Translations under genes and position numbers: made by a program
The notes under the pieces: generated by a model
What the model was told of the DNA's origin: nothing
What the model saw: the letters and a program-made list of their open reading frames with translations, nothing else
Database searches by the model: none
In this document: positions 29,573 through 42,335 of the stretch, piece after piece
Numbering within the stretch: the first letter of the stretch is position 1
Layout of the letters: each line of letters begins with the position of its first letter
Assembly: GCA_034440635.1 (NCBI GenBank)
Contig: JAOTON010002129.1
Location: 503,501-567,500, forward strand
Direction of reading: 5' to 3'
DNA: 64,000 bases
Source: Lepas anatifera
Lineage: Eukaryota; Arthropoda; Thecostraca; Lepadidae

Positions 29573-32500
29573 TCACTCATCGTAGGAGTCAGTGTAAATT
29601 TTTTTAACAACTTTTTTAAAGAACAACTTAGATCGAGGTATATCATTCAAATTCCGAATCTTAGATGCCACAGTTTTGTTCCAGACTCTTGGGGCGGTTA
29701 TGAAAAGGGAGAATTTTCTGTACATTGTCGGAGCGAAAGGGACGTTAAAGTGTTGCATTTGCCTAACATGCCTTTGAGCTCGGACATGCTCAAAGTAGGA
29801 GAGACGCGAATCAAGAGGTCGGGGTAATTCGTTGAGGAGATATTTGTGCATGAAGTTAATTTGCATGTATTCAACAAGGTGGGGGAGCTTTAGGATACTA
29901 TATTTCTTAAAGATTGGGCTCGAGTGCGAGAGCCGGTCAGCTCCATCAATTATTCGAACAATTTTTTTTGTAGTGTTGATAGTTTGTTAAGTTTATATCC
30001 ATAGGTAGAGCCCCAGAGTTGGATTCCATATACGTAAAAGGGCAAAATAAGAGCATTATATAGAAGGAGGAGATGGGACGAGTTTAGAATATGCCTATTT
30101 CTTTGGATGATGCCAATGCCTCTGGATATGGAGTTTTCGAGGCTCCTGATATGAGTCGTCCACCTCAGATCCTCGTCAATCTGAATGCCTAGATATTTTG
30201 TTGAAAAGTTTCGTTTGAGAGGAGCGTTACCAATGCTGATTTGGAGATCAAGAGTTTTGTTGTGAGAAAATAGTTGAAAAGAAGATTTTTTGGCATTCAA
30301 AGTAAGGCGATTGCAATTTAGCCATTCACATATTTCAGAAATACTAACATTTATGTCACGTTGAAGACCCTGTAATGAGTCAGAAGTGTATAGAAGGGCA
30401 GTGTCGTCAGCAAACAAATAGAATGTGGGAATTTGAGAACTTTGATGTATGTCGTTAATATATAGCAGAAAAAGTAGAGGGCCCAGAACAGAACCTTGAG
30501 GAACGCCCAGGGTGATTGATTTTGAGACAGAAGACCTGGCAGAGTTAAGCTTTAACATTTTGACTACGATTTGAAAGGTATGACTTGAAAAATTTTAAAG
30601 GGATGTTGCCAATGCCGTAGCTTTCAAGTTTTTTAAGAATAATATCATGATTTACAGTGTCGAAGGCTTTACTAAAGTCGAGGTAGATAGTTGCACATAT
30701 TTTTTAGAAGCAAGGGCTGAGGTAATTTGGTCATATAGTAGGGCAACAGGCATGTATGTGCTATGGTTTTTGCGAAAGCCAAATTGGTTATCAAAGATTA
30801 TGTTGTTTTCAGTCAAGAATTCTGTGATTTGGTTATACACAACTTTTTCAAGGACTTTTGAAAGAACTGGCAGCAGAGAGATTGGTCTATAATTACAGAA
30901 ATTTGCAGGGTTGCCACTTTTGAAAACAGGGACTACAACTGCTTCTTTGAGTTGGTCAGGGAAAACCCCGAGGTCAGGCACAAGTTAAACAGGTAGGTTA
31001 AATGTGGAGCTATGGTAGAAGAAACCAATTTGAGAATTTTTGATGAAATTCCATCAGATCCTCCTCCTGTGTTTTTTAGGGAAGAAATTATTGAGCTGGT
31101 TGTTTCTACACTTATTGGGTCAAATTGAAATAGGTTACCCTGGTGGCGTTCTATAAAGCTGAGCGGATCAGAGGTGGACCTAGGCAAGGCATCACCCAAA
31201 GAACTGGCTATTGTTGCAAAAAAATCATTGAAGTGGTTGGCAATGTTGGTAGGGTTGGATAGCAGTTGGTTATTGTGTTCAAATTGTTCTGGCAAGTCTT
31301 TCTTTGATTTAATTTTTCTGGTTAACTCCAGTAATGTGGTCCATAGCTTTTTTGGGTCAGTTTTATTTTCTTCCAGTTTCCTCTGATAGTATAATTTTTT
31401 TGCTGTGCGAATACAACTGATCAAGATGTTGCAATATGTTTTATAGATCCTTTCATCATTTACACTTTTTGATTGGATATATTTGTGGTACAAGATGTTT
31501 TTCTTATTAATAGACTTGAGTAGATTGAATGAGATCCAAGGTTGTTTTGGTATATGTCGCCTGCCAGTTTTTATGATGGACAAATTTTTAATTTCTTCAG
31601 TGAGGGTGGAATGGAGAAAATTGGCTGCTTCAGTTGGATCATTTATCTCATAAATGATGTTTAATTTGAGCGATAAATTAGTTTTTAGTGTCTCAATTTT
31701 TCTGAAATCGAATGACCTATGAGAGTTGTTTTTAGGGAGTGGTGCCTTAGATACAGATTGAAGTTTGAGAGCAATGGGGAGATGATCACTAATATCAGAT
31801 GTGAGAACTGCAGAGGAGGAGATCAGCGAAATATCATTGGTGAAGAAGTTGTCAATGAGGGTTTTTGTAAGACGAGTTATTCTGGTAGGAATAGATATGC
31901 AAGGGAAGTATCCAAAGGAAGCAAGAGAATGCAAAAATATAGAGCTAGGCTCATGTGTTTCATACCGTAGAATATCAAAATTAAAATCTCCACCCAGAAT
32001 ACATGTTTTCTTGTCTGTTGATAGGGTTTCTAGTGTGTTTTCAAGGTAGTTAAAGAATACCGAGCTAGGGAAGGAGGGTGACCTGTAACAAGAGCCAACT
32101 ATGAGGTGAAATGGGAAAATGTTAAATATTTCTATGAAGACTGATTGATGTTCAATGGAACAAGATTCAATATCATTCATTCTTCTGTATGATATGTGAT
32201 TTGCTATATAAATACCTGCACCTTTTCCTCTGTAAGAGATATGAGAAGAGAATTCAAAGAAGTAGTTGTCCAGACCAAAAGATTCTATGGTGTCAGGAGC
32301 AAGCCATAATTCAGTCACAAGTATCATATGAGGTTTAGGGTCTAAATTTTGAATCAGATTTTGTAAACTATCAAAATTTTTAGGCAAAGATCGAATATTA
32401 ATATGTAGTAGGAAGAAATTATTTTGATTTTTTTGGTGTTGTGTGGGTTGAATACATTCACATATTGGCAAGTTTCCAGAACAGCAGAGAGATCAGGAGA

Positions 32501-32587
32501 GATTGGACTATCTTCAATATTAGTGCAAGCATATGATGGTGAAAATCTGGGTTCCCGAATGTTTAAGTGAGAAGAGTCAATAGACAT
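29573..32587 (-). pseudogene. LINE-C ORF2: endonuclease and reverse transcriptase (frameshifted)
   Basis: Begins at ATG 32587. A shift near 32462 moves to the long frame 30933-32471, which holds the endonuclease: FFLLHINIRSLPKNF, ILVTELWL, GSCYRSPSF, LGGDFNFDIL, TLIDNFFTND and SDISDHLPIA. RT follows in pieces: FKSGNPANFCNYRPISLLPV and FGFRKNHSTYM (30652-30981), a shifted LDFSKAFDTVNHD near 30670, then LGVPQGSVLGPLLFLLYIND and the catalytic YLFADDTALL (29950-30558). The C-terminal NVPFAPTMYRKFSLFITAPR is at 29573-29866. At least four shifts are needed. No RNase H follows. Family order is complete. Confidence 0.88.
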
Positions 32588-32842
32588 AAACACTCAGTAG
32601 CAAAAGTTAGCAGAATCAACAAAAAGAGAACAGAAAAAGTAGCATTGAGCAGACCTACCATGAAACTAATTTTTTTCTAATTAGTTTGCACATGATTCTT
32701 AGTTACCATGGGCAGCACTATACAGCAAAGAAAACTACAACCTTGGACAAATACTGACAGTACAATAATTGAAGAAATAATTACAGGCAGTTGATAAAGA
32801 AAGAAAAAATTCAGAATATCACTGGCATGCAAGGTTTGCCAC

Positions 32843-34264
32843 TTATACAAGGTCTGTTTGGCCAGTTGTTGACATCGGGGATGCAGGACGAGTAAACAAG
32901 GCAGCACCAGCACTCGGCACAAATCCCGGTGGCGGCGAACTGAACTGCGAGACTATGCTCTCCTGAGGCCTGGGCAACAACAGTGGAGTCACCCCGGGCA
33001 TGGATCGTGACAATGTCCCATTTGCTGCTACTCCCAGAGCAACAGCCCCAGCAGACAGACCAGGACGGCCACCCACACCAGCCCCCAACCCCGAGCCATC
33101 TGAGGCGTCCCCAGGTAAGGCATCGACTGTGGCACCGATGGGCGGTACCGTCACGCAGTCTGCCACAGTCCCAGCAAGCCCACAATCCAACAAGAGACTA
33201 GGAGAGCTCGTCTCACCAGGAGCGCCCAAAACTTGCCGCACACTCGGATCAAGCTCAGCTCGATCATCAGAATCAATGATATGCTGAGGTACAGTATGCT
33301 CCCCCACATCGTCAGGTCTGGCAGAAGCACCATCAGTTGGGTCACCCGGCCCAACCTGTTGAGCTTGACTCCGACCAACCAGGCTGGGGTCACCCAGTGG
33401 AGCCCGCACCCTAGCAGGTCGCGAAGCCCGAAGAGATTCCCCAGTAGAGGACCCGGCATCCCCCGCACACACAGGGCCAGGGCCAGAAGACACCACTCTC
33501 TTAGGTACTGTCTCCACCATACCAGCTGCCCCACCATTACCACCACAGATTGTCAGGATATCCTCCTTTGAGGAGTGGACTGGGATCTCGGTTGCCCCAG
33601 ACGAGCCAGGAAGCCTAACAAAGATTCTGCCACTGTTCGTGTAATAGGATACAAAAGGAGACGACTCTTTGGGCCTATGGAGCTTTTGGAGAATCTTCAC
33701 AACGGCCAGCCTCTGGGGCGTCAGGCTCTCATGGACCAACAGACCACGACGTTCCGGTCGCACCCTTCGACTGTAAACAAACATCCGTTGGTCCAAGTAT
33801 GCGAACCTGACCAGGATTACTCGTTTACTCTGGAGTCGGTGACAGGCTGTCAGTTCACCAGGCCTGACCGTGACCCCCAGGTAGTCCCTCATGAGAGAGA
33901 TGGCAACCTGACGGGTGTCCTCATCCCTCTCAGGGGAGGGGATAACCCTACCAGACAGGAGGAGCGTGAATTTTCTGGTGTATTGACACTGCTCCTCAAG
34001 AGCATCAACCAGCTTACTCTGGTTCTCAGAGAGTTGAGTGTGTCCCAACATTGCAGATGTACAGCTCTTGTCCAGACGGGTTAGGGAACATTTGAGGGTC
34101 TCGCCTGTTTCAGCATTTTCAGAGACCTTAATGTCACAAGCTCTGAGGTCGGATCTGATCTCTCGGATCTCATCTCTTACAGCCTCAATATCCCTCCGGA
34201 ACAACTGGAGCTGCTCACGAAGATCCTCAATTGCAGTATCAAGAAATTTGAGAGATGGCTTCAT
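32843..34264 (-). CDS. LINE-C ORF1: coiled-coil RNA-binding protein
   Basis: About 473 residues from ATG 34264; a TTG lies further upstream in the same frame. Residues 1-90 are a long heptad-like coiled coil (LDTAIEDLREQLQLFRRDIE...). Residues about 105-230 resemble the folded RNA-binding core and C-terminal domain of L1-type ORF1 proteins: ACHRLQSKRVILVRF, FVYSRRVRPERRGLLVHESL, VKILQKLHR. The last 220 residues are Gly/Ser/Pro/Ala-rich and probably disordered. Unlike LINE-1 and LINE-2 there are no zinc knuckles. The frame is intact while ORF2 is broken. Its likely role is trimeric coating of LINE RNA. Confidence 0.8.
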   Translation of the reverse strand: MKPSLKFLDTAIEDLREQLQLFRRDIEAVRDEIREIRSDLRACDIKVSENAETGETLKCSLTRLDKSCTSAMLGHTQLSENQSKLVDALEEQCQYTRKFTLLLSGRVIPSPERDEDTRQVAISLMRDYLGVTVRPGELTACHRLQSKRVILVRFAYLDQRMFVYSRRVRPERRGLLVHESLTPQRLAVVKILQKLHRPKESSPFVSYYTNSGRIFVRLPGSSGATEIPVHSSKEDILTICGGNGGAAGMVETVPKRVVSSGPGPVCAGDAGSSTGESLRASRPARVRAPLGDPSLVGRSQAQQVGPGDPTDGASARPDDVGEHTVPQHIIDSDDRAELDPSVRQVLGAPGETSSPSLLLDCGLAGTVADCVTVPPIGATVDALPGDASDGSGLGAGVGGRPGLSAGAVALGVAANGTLSRSMPGVTPLLLPRPQESIVSQFSSPPPGFVPSAGAALFTRPASPMSTTGQTDLV

Positions 34265-35065
34265 GATCACCACAGAAAGCTGTCTCAAATCCAGAAAAAA
34301 TATATAGTACCAATACCAGGCAACTAGAATTTTCAGGTTAAGCTAATACTGGTAGGTCTGCCCAATACTTTAGAAGTAAGCAGGCAACATTATCCAAAGG
34401 GAAAACAGACACTGCAACAATTACAGAGACAGAAGAAAAATCCTTACACTGGAAAGGTGAGTCCAAGCCTTAAGTACCCGCACGCTGGGATGTGACCAGT
34501 GTCGAATGCCGTGTGAAGGGTGCTCCGGAGCAGCGTATTCAGGAAAGCACTGCAGGACAATCTTAGGTTAGTAAACCCAAGGCAGCAGCAAAAATAGTGA
34601 GCTTAATCAGAACCAAAAGCTACCCAAAACTGAGATACAAAGTCTCAAGATCTCACAGTTTACAGCTCCGGATATAGACGATTGAAGACCCTACTTGCCC
34701 AAAATATTCTGGAAAGAAGTATACTAGGCTTTAGGGCTGCTTACAAGCAGTAGGGTTGATTTCTGCAACTCAGCCTATACAAAATCAAGGTGTCAGTGAA
34801 TAATATGACTCACCTGGAACCCAAAACAATGGTCCAGAGTACCAAAGATAATGAGGGTGAGTGTTCCCCTCTGGAAGTCCACACCAAGATGAGGACGCAA
34901 GTAATTAGTAGACTAGCTGAGACTGGCACATCTGCAGCAAGGTGGAGCAACTGGACAGCATCCACTGGAGCAACCGCAACAGCTTCAGAGGAGAATTCCT
35001 GGAGAGAGGCGAATCCAACTGTACCTATGTGGCCTTTATAACAAGCACTTACATATTGTGAGACA

Positions 35066-35459
35066 GTTACTGTGTACAATTAGATTTGTAGAGGCAAAAT
35101 TGATTCATTGCTGTCAAATGAATCTCGGGTCACTCATTCGAATGAACATATCAATATATATTTTTCTCTGGCAACGGGAACATAGCAATAATTTTAGTGG
35201 TCCTCTTTTGAATAAAAAGACATTATGAACCTTCCCTGATAGGTGAAAATAGATTTAAAACAAATCTATAAACGTGTGAGAGCTGAACATGTTTCATCTT
35301 CTAATATTTGTTAATTTGAAAAATCTTGATAAATGACTAGATTGTGAATATTTGGCTAAGTGTCAGTTATTCGCTCGATATAGCAAAATATCCAATAAAA
35401 CTGTTCGTTTTGACAATCGCCCATCAGTTGATGATTGTCAGATTAAGTTTATACTAAAA
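35066..35459 (+). repeat. Block A, copy 2
   Basis: Matches 105-436 and then the AAACTGTTCGTTTTGAC stretch found upstream of the transposase acceptor (38880-38950). It is broken at 35459, where it jumps directly to a point matching 56220. No gene. Confidence 0.8.
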
Positions 35460-35542
35460 ATATATTAGACACCAGACTGACGTGTTCGGCCAACATCGTT
35501 AGTTGGGCAAACCGTGCGTTCGGCCTTTTGATTGTGACATTT
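35460..35542 (+). pseudogene. Tail of a LINE RT remnant, copy 2
   Basis: Only the last 83 bases of the RT remnant seen complete at 55880-56302 remain here: TATTAGACACCAGACTGACG onward, ending in the same stop. The missing upstream part was removed by a deletion joined to block A. Confidence 0.75.
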
Positions 35543-38012
35543 TAGACGAATTAAAAGGGACTAAATTAAATCAAAAATAAATTCTGACGGCATATTACGC
35601 CAACATCCAGCTCTTTGTTAGAATACAACAGCCTTATCTGGTCACGTGCTGTCAATTCCCACACAGGGCAAGTTGATCGGGTGTAGACTTTGCGTTTCCC
35701 TTTATTACGAATCTCTTAACGATTTGCGTCATCTCATCTTCTTCCTACAGATTACAACACAACTTGATCTTTCTTAAAGGTCTATTCTCGAAAAAATAGG
35801 TCATCAGAGCAGTGTCCCAAAACCTGGGGTGTTGGGTGCAGAACGACACCTAGTCAAGCAAAATTTTCCACTCACCTTTTTTTGCTGAATTTTCCGCTCA
35901 CTTCCAACAGTAACAATACTTACTACAATTGAATTTTACTCAACAATACTTACTACAAAGGCCAGTTCCATTGCCTCCTCTACCAACGTCCACTGGAAAA
36001 AGAGAGCAGGAGAATCAACTAGAAGATCGCCAAATTAACTCGGCTCTTATGCACTTCTTTCGCTTTTCTGAAAGAAAATCTGGCGATTTCTTTTTTCTGG
36101 CCAATTATACCTGGCATCCTTATCTCCACCGCTTTCAGTAGAACAACTGAATCAAAATTCTGGCGCGGGCAAGACGCTCAGTCCCCCTGGCCCACCGGAG
36201 AAAGTTCCAGTGGGTGAACACCGAAACTAAATTCCACCACTCACAAAATTGGTGAGTGGAAAATTAGATACCCTAGCCTTGCGTAGCCAAAAAATGAGCT
36301 AACCGCTTTGAAAGATATATTTTTGGAAAGCAGTTTATCTGTGCACATGATTTCTAGGCTTACGTCCTTGAAACGTTGTTTTTGTATTTCTGGTAATGAG
36401 AATAGTGAAAAACCATTTTTGGTCATCTTGTTGTTAAAAGCAATTATCTTGGAATTTGTATTTTAAGCAGCATATTTTTTTACATTGTATCGTAGAAAAT
36501 TGACCATTTATTGGAAGGCAAATAATTTTTATCCATATCAGCCCTTCATTGCTGCGTCCACGCCGTGTGACACCCAAATTCACCCACGACACCCTACGAC
36601 ACCCTAGACATAAATACTCTGATATTTAAGTTGAACTGAAAGTGTCCGGCACTTGAATACATCTTAGTCTTATTGCTGTTCGCCGCGGTCGTTTCAAAAT
36701 CAACTAAAAAACAAAACTGACTCAGTGACCTGGTACGGCCATAACATACACCATTGGACTCGCAGTGACAAAACAAACACAATGATGGTAAAATAAAACT
36801 GTAGCATTGCTTGCTCGCAAGTTGAAAGACAAATTGGTCAAAATTACTACGTTACAGGTCAAAATTGTCAAAGTGACCCTTAGTAATGGGCCACGAACAC
36901 ATGATCCTGAGGTTTTGAAGTTGATTTGAGCCGTGGGGACTGAAATACAGGCATTTTATAACTCACCCAATGGGAAGGTCATGACCCCTACATGACCCTA
37001 GGTCATCCATATGGAAAATTCCGTAACCACACATTCTTGTACTCGGCAACCTTATGATGTTCTATGAACATCGGATCAATAGATTAAACATACTGTCACT
37101 GGTGCCACTTTAAATACTTATAGAGATGTGGTGACTTGACCTAACATGAGCTGGACGTAAAATTTTCAGGAAATGCAAAAGAACATTGAACATCTATGCA
37201 AAGTGTGACGGCTCTACGCCTACCGTTTTCCGACCATCCTGGAAAGTCTTGGCGGAGGGTGTAAAAGACCGTCACCAGGGTGGAATTTATTATGTTAAGA
37301 TATGTTACTATCAAAAATATATTACTCCAGTTTGTAAGTTTTTTTAATAATTGCTATTTTAGTGTACATATCGTAGATGGTCAGAGGATAAAACATTTGA
37401 ATGGTTCAAAGAGCATGAAAATAGGTGAAGGTTGAATAAGAAAAGCGTATAACTGTCTGTGCCAGAAAAACATGTGTGCCATTCATGAAGAGCAAGAAAT
37501 GCGTATACAGTTTTACCTTTCTTATTTCGAGAATACCGTCAGTTATACCAAAGTTAAGAAAGCGGAAGTGTCACATACGCTTTTTTTCGTGGGCGTTTCT
37601 CGATCCCACTGCGCATTGTGTTTTTCGACTTGTGAAAACGTCCTGTACGCTTTTTTATTCCGCGAGTTGTTGTTCGATTTGTTCAATCCGCTATCGCAAG
37701 AAAAATACTCGGGAAACATTTCAAAATGTTTTGTTTTGATCGAAAATAATTTTTGTCACCAAATTCTCTTCGTCATTCTCTTTCAGATGGTATAAAAATT
37801 TCCCTAAAATTAGCCTATAGAAATGCGCAATAATTCTCAACATAAAAACCACCCTCCTTAAAAGTTGGGCAAATCTCGCTTACCCTTTTCTTGCTTGGGG
37901 CGGCAGAAACGAGGCCTGTACTCGCCTGTATTCACCCATCTCCACCGTTGTCGCCAACACGGCTGCACGTGCCACCTGGTGGCAGCGGTGTTACAGCACC
38001 CTCTCTTTGAAG
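35543..38012. repeat. Block B, copy 2 (internally deleted)
   Basis: Corresponds to 1113-5012 but lacks the segment equivalent to about 2237-3670; the junction is at 36663. It includes the MITE-like unit (35862-36265) and the hairpin (37205-37275). No gene. The short deletion junction TC/TTAG suggests simple end joining. Confidence 0.85.
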
Positions 38013-38385
38013 GAGAGAGAGAGAGAGTCATTGAGAGTCATTCACAGAGAGCCATTCAGGAGAGTCATTCACAGAGAATCATTAAGAGAGAGTCATTCAG
38101 ATAGTCATTTAGAGAGCCATTAATAGAGTCATTCAGATAGCTATTCAGAAAGAGGCATTCGGAAAGAGGCATTCCGAAAGTCATTCAGAGAATCATTCAG
38201 ACTGAGAGAGTCGTTTAGAGTCATTCACAGAGAGCCATTAAGAGAGAGTCATTCAGATAGTCATTTAGAGAGCCATTAATAGAGTCATTCAGATAGCCAT
38301 TCCGAAAGAGGCATTCAGAAACTCATTCAGAGAATCATTCAGAGAATCATTCAGAGAGTCATTAAGACAGACAGAGAGAGAGAGC

Positions 38386-38419
<34 letters not shown>

Positions 38420-38457
38420 GCGAGAGAGAGAGAGAGAGAGAGAGAGGTAGAGAGAGA
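38013..38457. repeat. AGAGTCATTCAGA minisatellite and short GA array, copy 2
   Basis: The same unit as 5013-5370, followed by only about 87 bp of GA with GCGA interruptions, against about 680 bp in copy 1. Bases 38458-38567 return briefly to the minisatellite. Confidence 0.9.
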
Positions 38458-38567
38458 GGAGCTGTCAGAGAGAGTCATTCAGATAGTCATTTACAGAGCC
38501 ATTCATAGAGTCATTCAGATAGCTATTCAGAAAGAGGCATTCAGAAGAGAAAGAGAGAGAGAGAGAG

Positions 38568-38958
38568 ATTGTTTTTGCAGAGGCAAAATGGATACATTGC
38601 TATCAAATGAATCTCAGGTCACTCATTCGAATGAACATATCAATATATTTTTCTCTGGCAACGGGAACATAGCAATAATTTTAGTGGTCCTCTTTTGAAT
38701 AAAAAGAGATTATGAACCTACCCTGATAGGTGAAGATAGATTTAAAACAAATCTATAAACGTGTGAGAGCTGAACATGTTTCATCTTCTAATATTTGTTA
38801 AGTTGAAAAATCATGATAAATGACTAGATTGTGAATATTTGGCTAAGTCTCAGTTATTCGCTGGATATAGCAAAATATCCAATAAAACTGTTCGTTTTGA
38901 CAATCGCCCATCAGTTGATGATTGTCAGATTAAGTTTATACTAAAAAATTTTCGTCAG
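38568..38958 (+). repeat. Second block A: intron 5' of the transposase exon, copy 2
   Basis: Homologous to 6160-6550 and ends in the acceptor TTTTCGTCAG at 38949-38958. No gene. Confidence 0.7.
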
Positions 38959-40019
38959 GTGACTGGCCAGGAGCGACAGCAAGTACGTCCAGCGGCCCAG
39001 ATGCTCAGCGAGCGCGTGGGAAGGTGTCTACTCCACCTATTCGGTCAGCGCTTCGTCAAGCAGGCGCTGTTCATCATCACCTGCGACGAGATGTTCGACA
39101 CCTGCAACTTTCAGTGCTTCCTGGACGGCACGGCTCATCGGTCAGCATTCGGCTTGGAGCACACTATGAATGCTCAGTATACTTCTCTGCTCGAGTTTAT
39201 GCGGCTGATTCGGGACTCCCGAGTCGGATGCCAGAGCAGGTACCATTCCGGAACGGGTTCATCATGTCCTTAACAGCCCTGCGAGGTCTCCACAGCATGC
39301 TCAAGAACATCTACGGTGTCAAGTACTTTCTGACGTCTCGGGTGAATCAGGACATGGTAACGAACTTGTTCTCTCAGGTCAGGGGCTTGGGAGCAGGCAG
39401 CACCCACCCAACGGCGGTGGAGGGCAAGACTCGTGTTCTCATGCTAGACCACATGCTGATGGAGCCCCAGTCTCGCTGGAAGAAGAAGAATCAACATACT
39501 TGAGTGCGGCTACCCTGCAACTGGACACCCCCCTGACAGTCATTACTGAAGAGCTTGATGATGTCGCTGCTGTGTGTGATCAGATGGAGGAGTGAAGTGG
39601 AGTAGTCTTTGTCTGCATGCGCAGCGCCTGCACCGGTGAAGAGCAGTGCACATCAGTTGTCGCGAGAAGCCCTCGCCTATGTGGCTGGCTTTAAAGCTCG
39701 CAAGTGTAGGGATGATGATCCTAGTCTTGGCCAAGGATCGAGCGAGTGTACCACAGCTGCCCGTGCTAGCAGTGATCTGGGCTGGATTCTCACACTTAAC
39801 CCGGGTGGACTGACACTACACACATCCCCTGAGTGGATGAAATTTGTGCAGGAGTTCCAGGAGAATTTTTGCCTCTTGAATGGTACTGCAGATATATTTC
39901 GTGGTACGCAAGCTTTACGAACTTCTGGTTCGCAAGTATCCCTACGTTGACGCTCGTCTCTACGAAAATATTTGGTCACCAGGACCCACATGAAGATAAA
40001 GACGTTGCAGCGACGGTAG
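38959..40019 (+). pseudogene. P-element/THAP9-like transposase, C-terminal exon, copy 2 (frameshifted)
   Basis: Nearly identical to 6551-7611, with the same frame changes near 39243 (before PFRNGFIMSL), the same stop after KKKNQHT, the same shift near 39900 and the same NQDMVTN in place of NQDxxEN. Shared defects show that the gene was already broken before the blocks were copied. Differences from copy 1 are a handful of substitutions, for example His to Arg in the stretch after AYVAGFKA. The stop TAG is at 40017-40019. Confidence 0.85.
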
Positions 40020-42335
40020 GGGAAGCAAGGGGGCGACACCCACACGGGCGTTCGAATGAATTTTTAGAAAGTCATTGGTGTGAGATGAGCTTTAAGACTG
40101 GAATCTGTGTTGTTTGTATGCCATGATTGTATGTCGTGTTTGTATGCTGCTTGGGAACACCACATGTCAGGCAAAGCAGTTGCAAATGCAGGATAGTTTG
40201 TTAAACGCAACGGTTCCTGCATCTAGTGTTTTGCCGGTGGCGTAGAGTGGATCACGTTGGTTGAGTGGGGCCCATCCGGTACTGTGATTGGTGTGAGCCA
40301 AGAGGCACGAACTGTCAATCTTTATGGTATCTCAATAATTGTGTGAAGAGGGGATCTGGTAATACCTGTCGATGCGGTGTTTGTATGCCACGTTTGTATG
40401 CTTGTTCTGTTTTTCTGTGTCTTGTGTTACGTTTCTCGCTAATGTCTTGTGGATACGGGCCCGCTGTGAGGCCTAATTTACTCTGTCTCCCGGCCTATTG
40501 TGCCCCCTACTTCTTCGTTTCCCCTTCCCCCTCTTCCCTCCCTCTTTACCCTCCCATACCACCTCTCTCCCCCTGCTTTTATCTCTCCCCTCCCCTTTCC
40601 CCCTAACTCGCATATATCCTGCTCTCCCACCTCACTCCCGCTTTCCATCACCCCTCCTCTTCCCTCTCCCCTTAACTTTCCCGATCTTCCTTCCTATCTC
40701 TGCCTTTCTCCTCCAGATCCTAGGCTTACCGCTCCCCCTAAGCCTGTCCCTTACCCATCTTCCCTTCCTCCTCCCCTCCCGCTCCTCACTCACTATTCCC
40801 CACCACTCACCCTTCCCCTAACCCTCGTTCCTCGTCCTCCTCCTATCTCGTCTCCCTCCCTCTTGTCCCGCTCACTCTCTTCCCTTAACTCTGCCCACTC
40901 ACTTTGTCAAACCTCTAACAACCCCCTTTTTCCTAACTGTCCCCTCCTCTCTTTTTCCCCTTACCATTCCCTCTCATCCCCATCCCTTTCCCTCCCCTGC
41001 CCTGCCCAATGATAAAGCAAGAAGAAATACTTTTTAGCGTGCTCAGCTCGGTTGGAGGCGTTTTTGCGGGTAGGGCAGGTATTATTAACGAAGATACTGT
41101 TCTGGACGCCATAGGCCCCCTCCCGGAACCCTGAAGCTATCCTCTCACCATCTTCCGTCTCCCAACTCCCGTTCCCCTTTAGTTCCCTTTTCCATACTCC
41201 CCCTACCCCCTTTCACCCTTCCTCTCCATGCTGCTCCCTTCTCCACCTCCTACTCCGCCACAATGCTTCCGTTCCCTCAAACCTTCTCCTTTCCACTTGC
41301 TCTCCTTTTCCTTCCTACGCCTCGCCCTCACTTACTCCCTCCCTCTTCCATCCTCCACTTCTCCTAATACTGCCCACTCCTACCGACCTTCCCCCGAACA
41401 GTCCCCCTTTTCCTTAACTGTCGCTCATCCTCTCCCTCTACTCTAAGCCTCCCAATCCTCTTTCCCCGAAACCTCAACTCTCCTTTGGCATCTTTCTCCC
41501 CCTGCTTTGAAAGAGCAAAAGAAAATAACCTTACATAGACTGTAACAAATGTCAGACGATGTATTTGGCGTCGTTAGTTGTGATCCAAAGCGCTCTTTTG
41601 GCACAATACAGTCTTGACCGGAATGACCTGTTGTGTTCCCAATCAGACGCTAGCACACTGTCTCCCCTGTGCTCCTTCCGTAGCGCTCCTGAATACCCCT
41701 TCCTTTGTCCATCCCTCTCCCGTCTTGTCCCGTTTTCCCCCTTCCCCCAAACTTTTACCTTTATTTTTCCTCTAACCCTCCCTCTTTTCCTGTCCGCTCC
41801 TTCCCCCTCGCCCTAAATCTGCCGGTATGTTTTCCGAGCAAGTCCCCTCCCATTTCTTATGAGAAAGCAGGAGCAGAAAACGTGTTCAACGTACTTAGCC
41901 AGGCTCGAGATGCCCGCGCGTCTGAGGGATGTGTGATGCACGCACGGTACCGAATGTTGAGGATGTACGAGGCCACGTGTGGGTTCATACCGAGCGCTGT
42001 ATGGGCCCATTACATTCTTGACCTTGATAACCTGTGGTGTTCCCCATGAGAACATAATGCGCACCCTCCCATTCCCAGCGAGCTCCTCCTTCCCCCTCCT
42101 CTCCTTTCCCTGTCACCCTCCTTCCCTCTCCTCTCCTTTCCCTGTCACCCTAATTCCTCCTCCTCTGTCGGCGATCTCCCTCAATCGACCGCTGAGTGGT
42201 TCCGAGGAACGCAGAGGTCTCGTGCAGACGATCCGGAGCCGGTGCATAAGTGTCAAAACCTCTAACTCAGAGGAGTTTATTTTGTTATTGGGCGCTCCGG
42301 TATCGGCTTATAAACGTTTCCACTAATAACTCTTG
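40020..42335. repeat. Block C tail with pyrimidine-rich tract, copy 2
   Basis: Homologous to 7612-9966, including the C/T-rich stretches (40494-41010, 41148-41500, 41690-41820, 42064-42165) and the mixed cores between them. No gene. It ends at a target duplication CACTAATAACTCTTG (42321-42335). Confidence 0.8.

Larger units (their letters stand above)
29540..35065 (-). mobile_element. LINE-C, non-LTR retrotransposon without RNase H
   Basis: A minus-strand element with ORF1 (coiled-coil protein), ORF2 (endonuclease and RT) and no RNase H domain, in the CR1/L2-like part of non-LTR diversity. The 3' limit is approximate, since no tail is distinct between 29440 and 29572. On the 5' side, block A of copy 2 resumes at about 35066. 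The leader 34289-35065 contains no gene but has TATAAAGG close to its 5' end (complement of about 35033-35040). ORF2 is frameshifted several times, so the copy is inactive. Confidence 0.8.

Noticed and set aside
34790..35079. Opposed 83- and 89-codon frames in the LINE-C leader
   Set aside because: Overlapping frames on both strands with no motif; probably untranslated leader.
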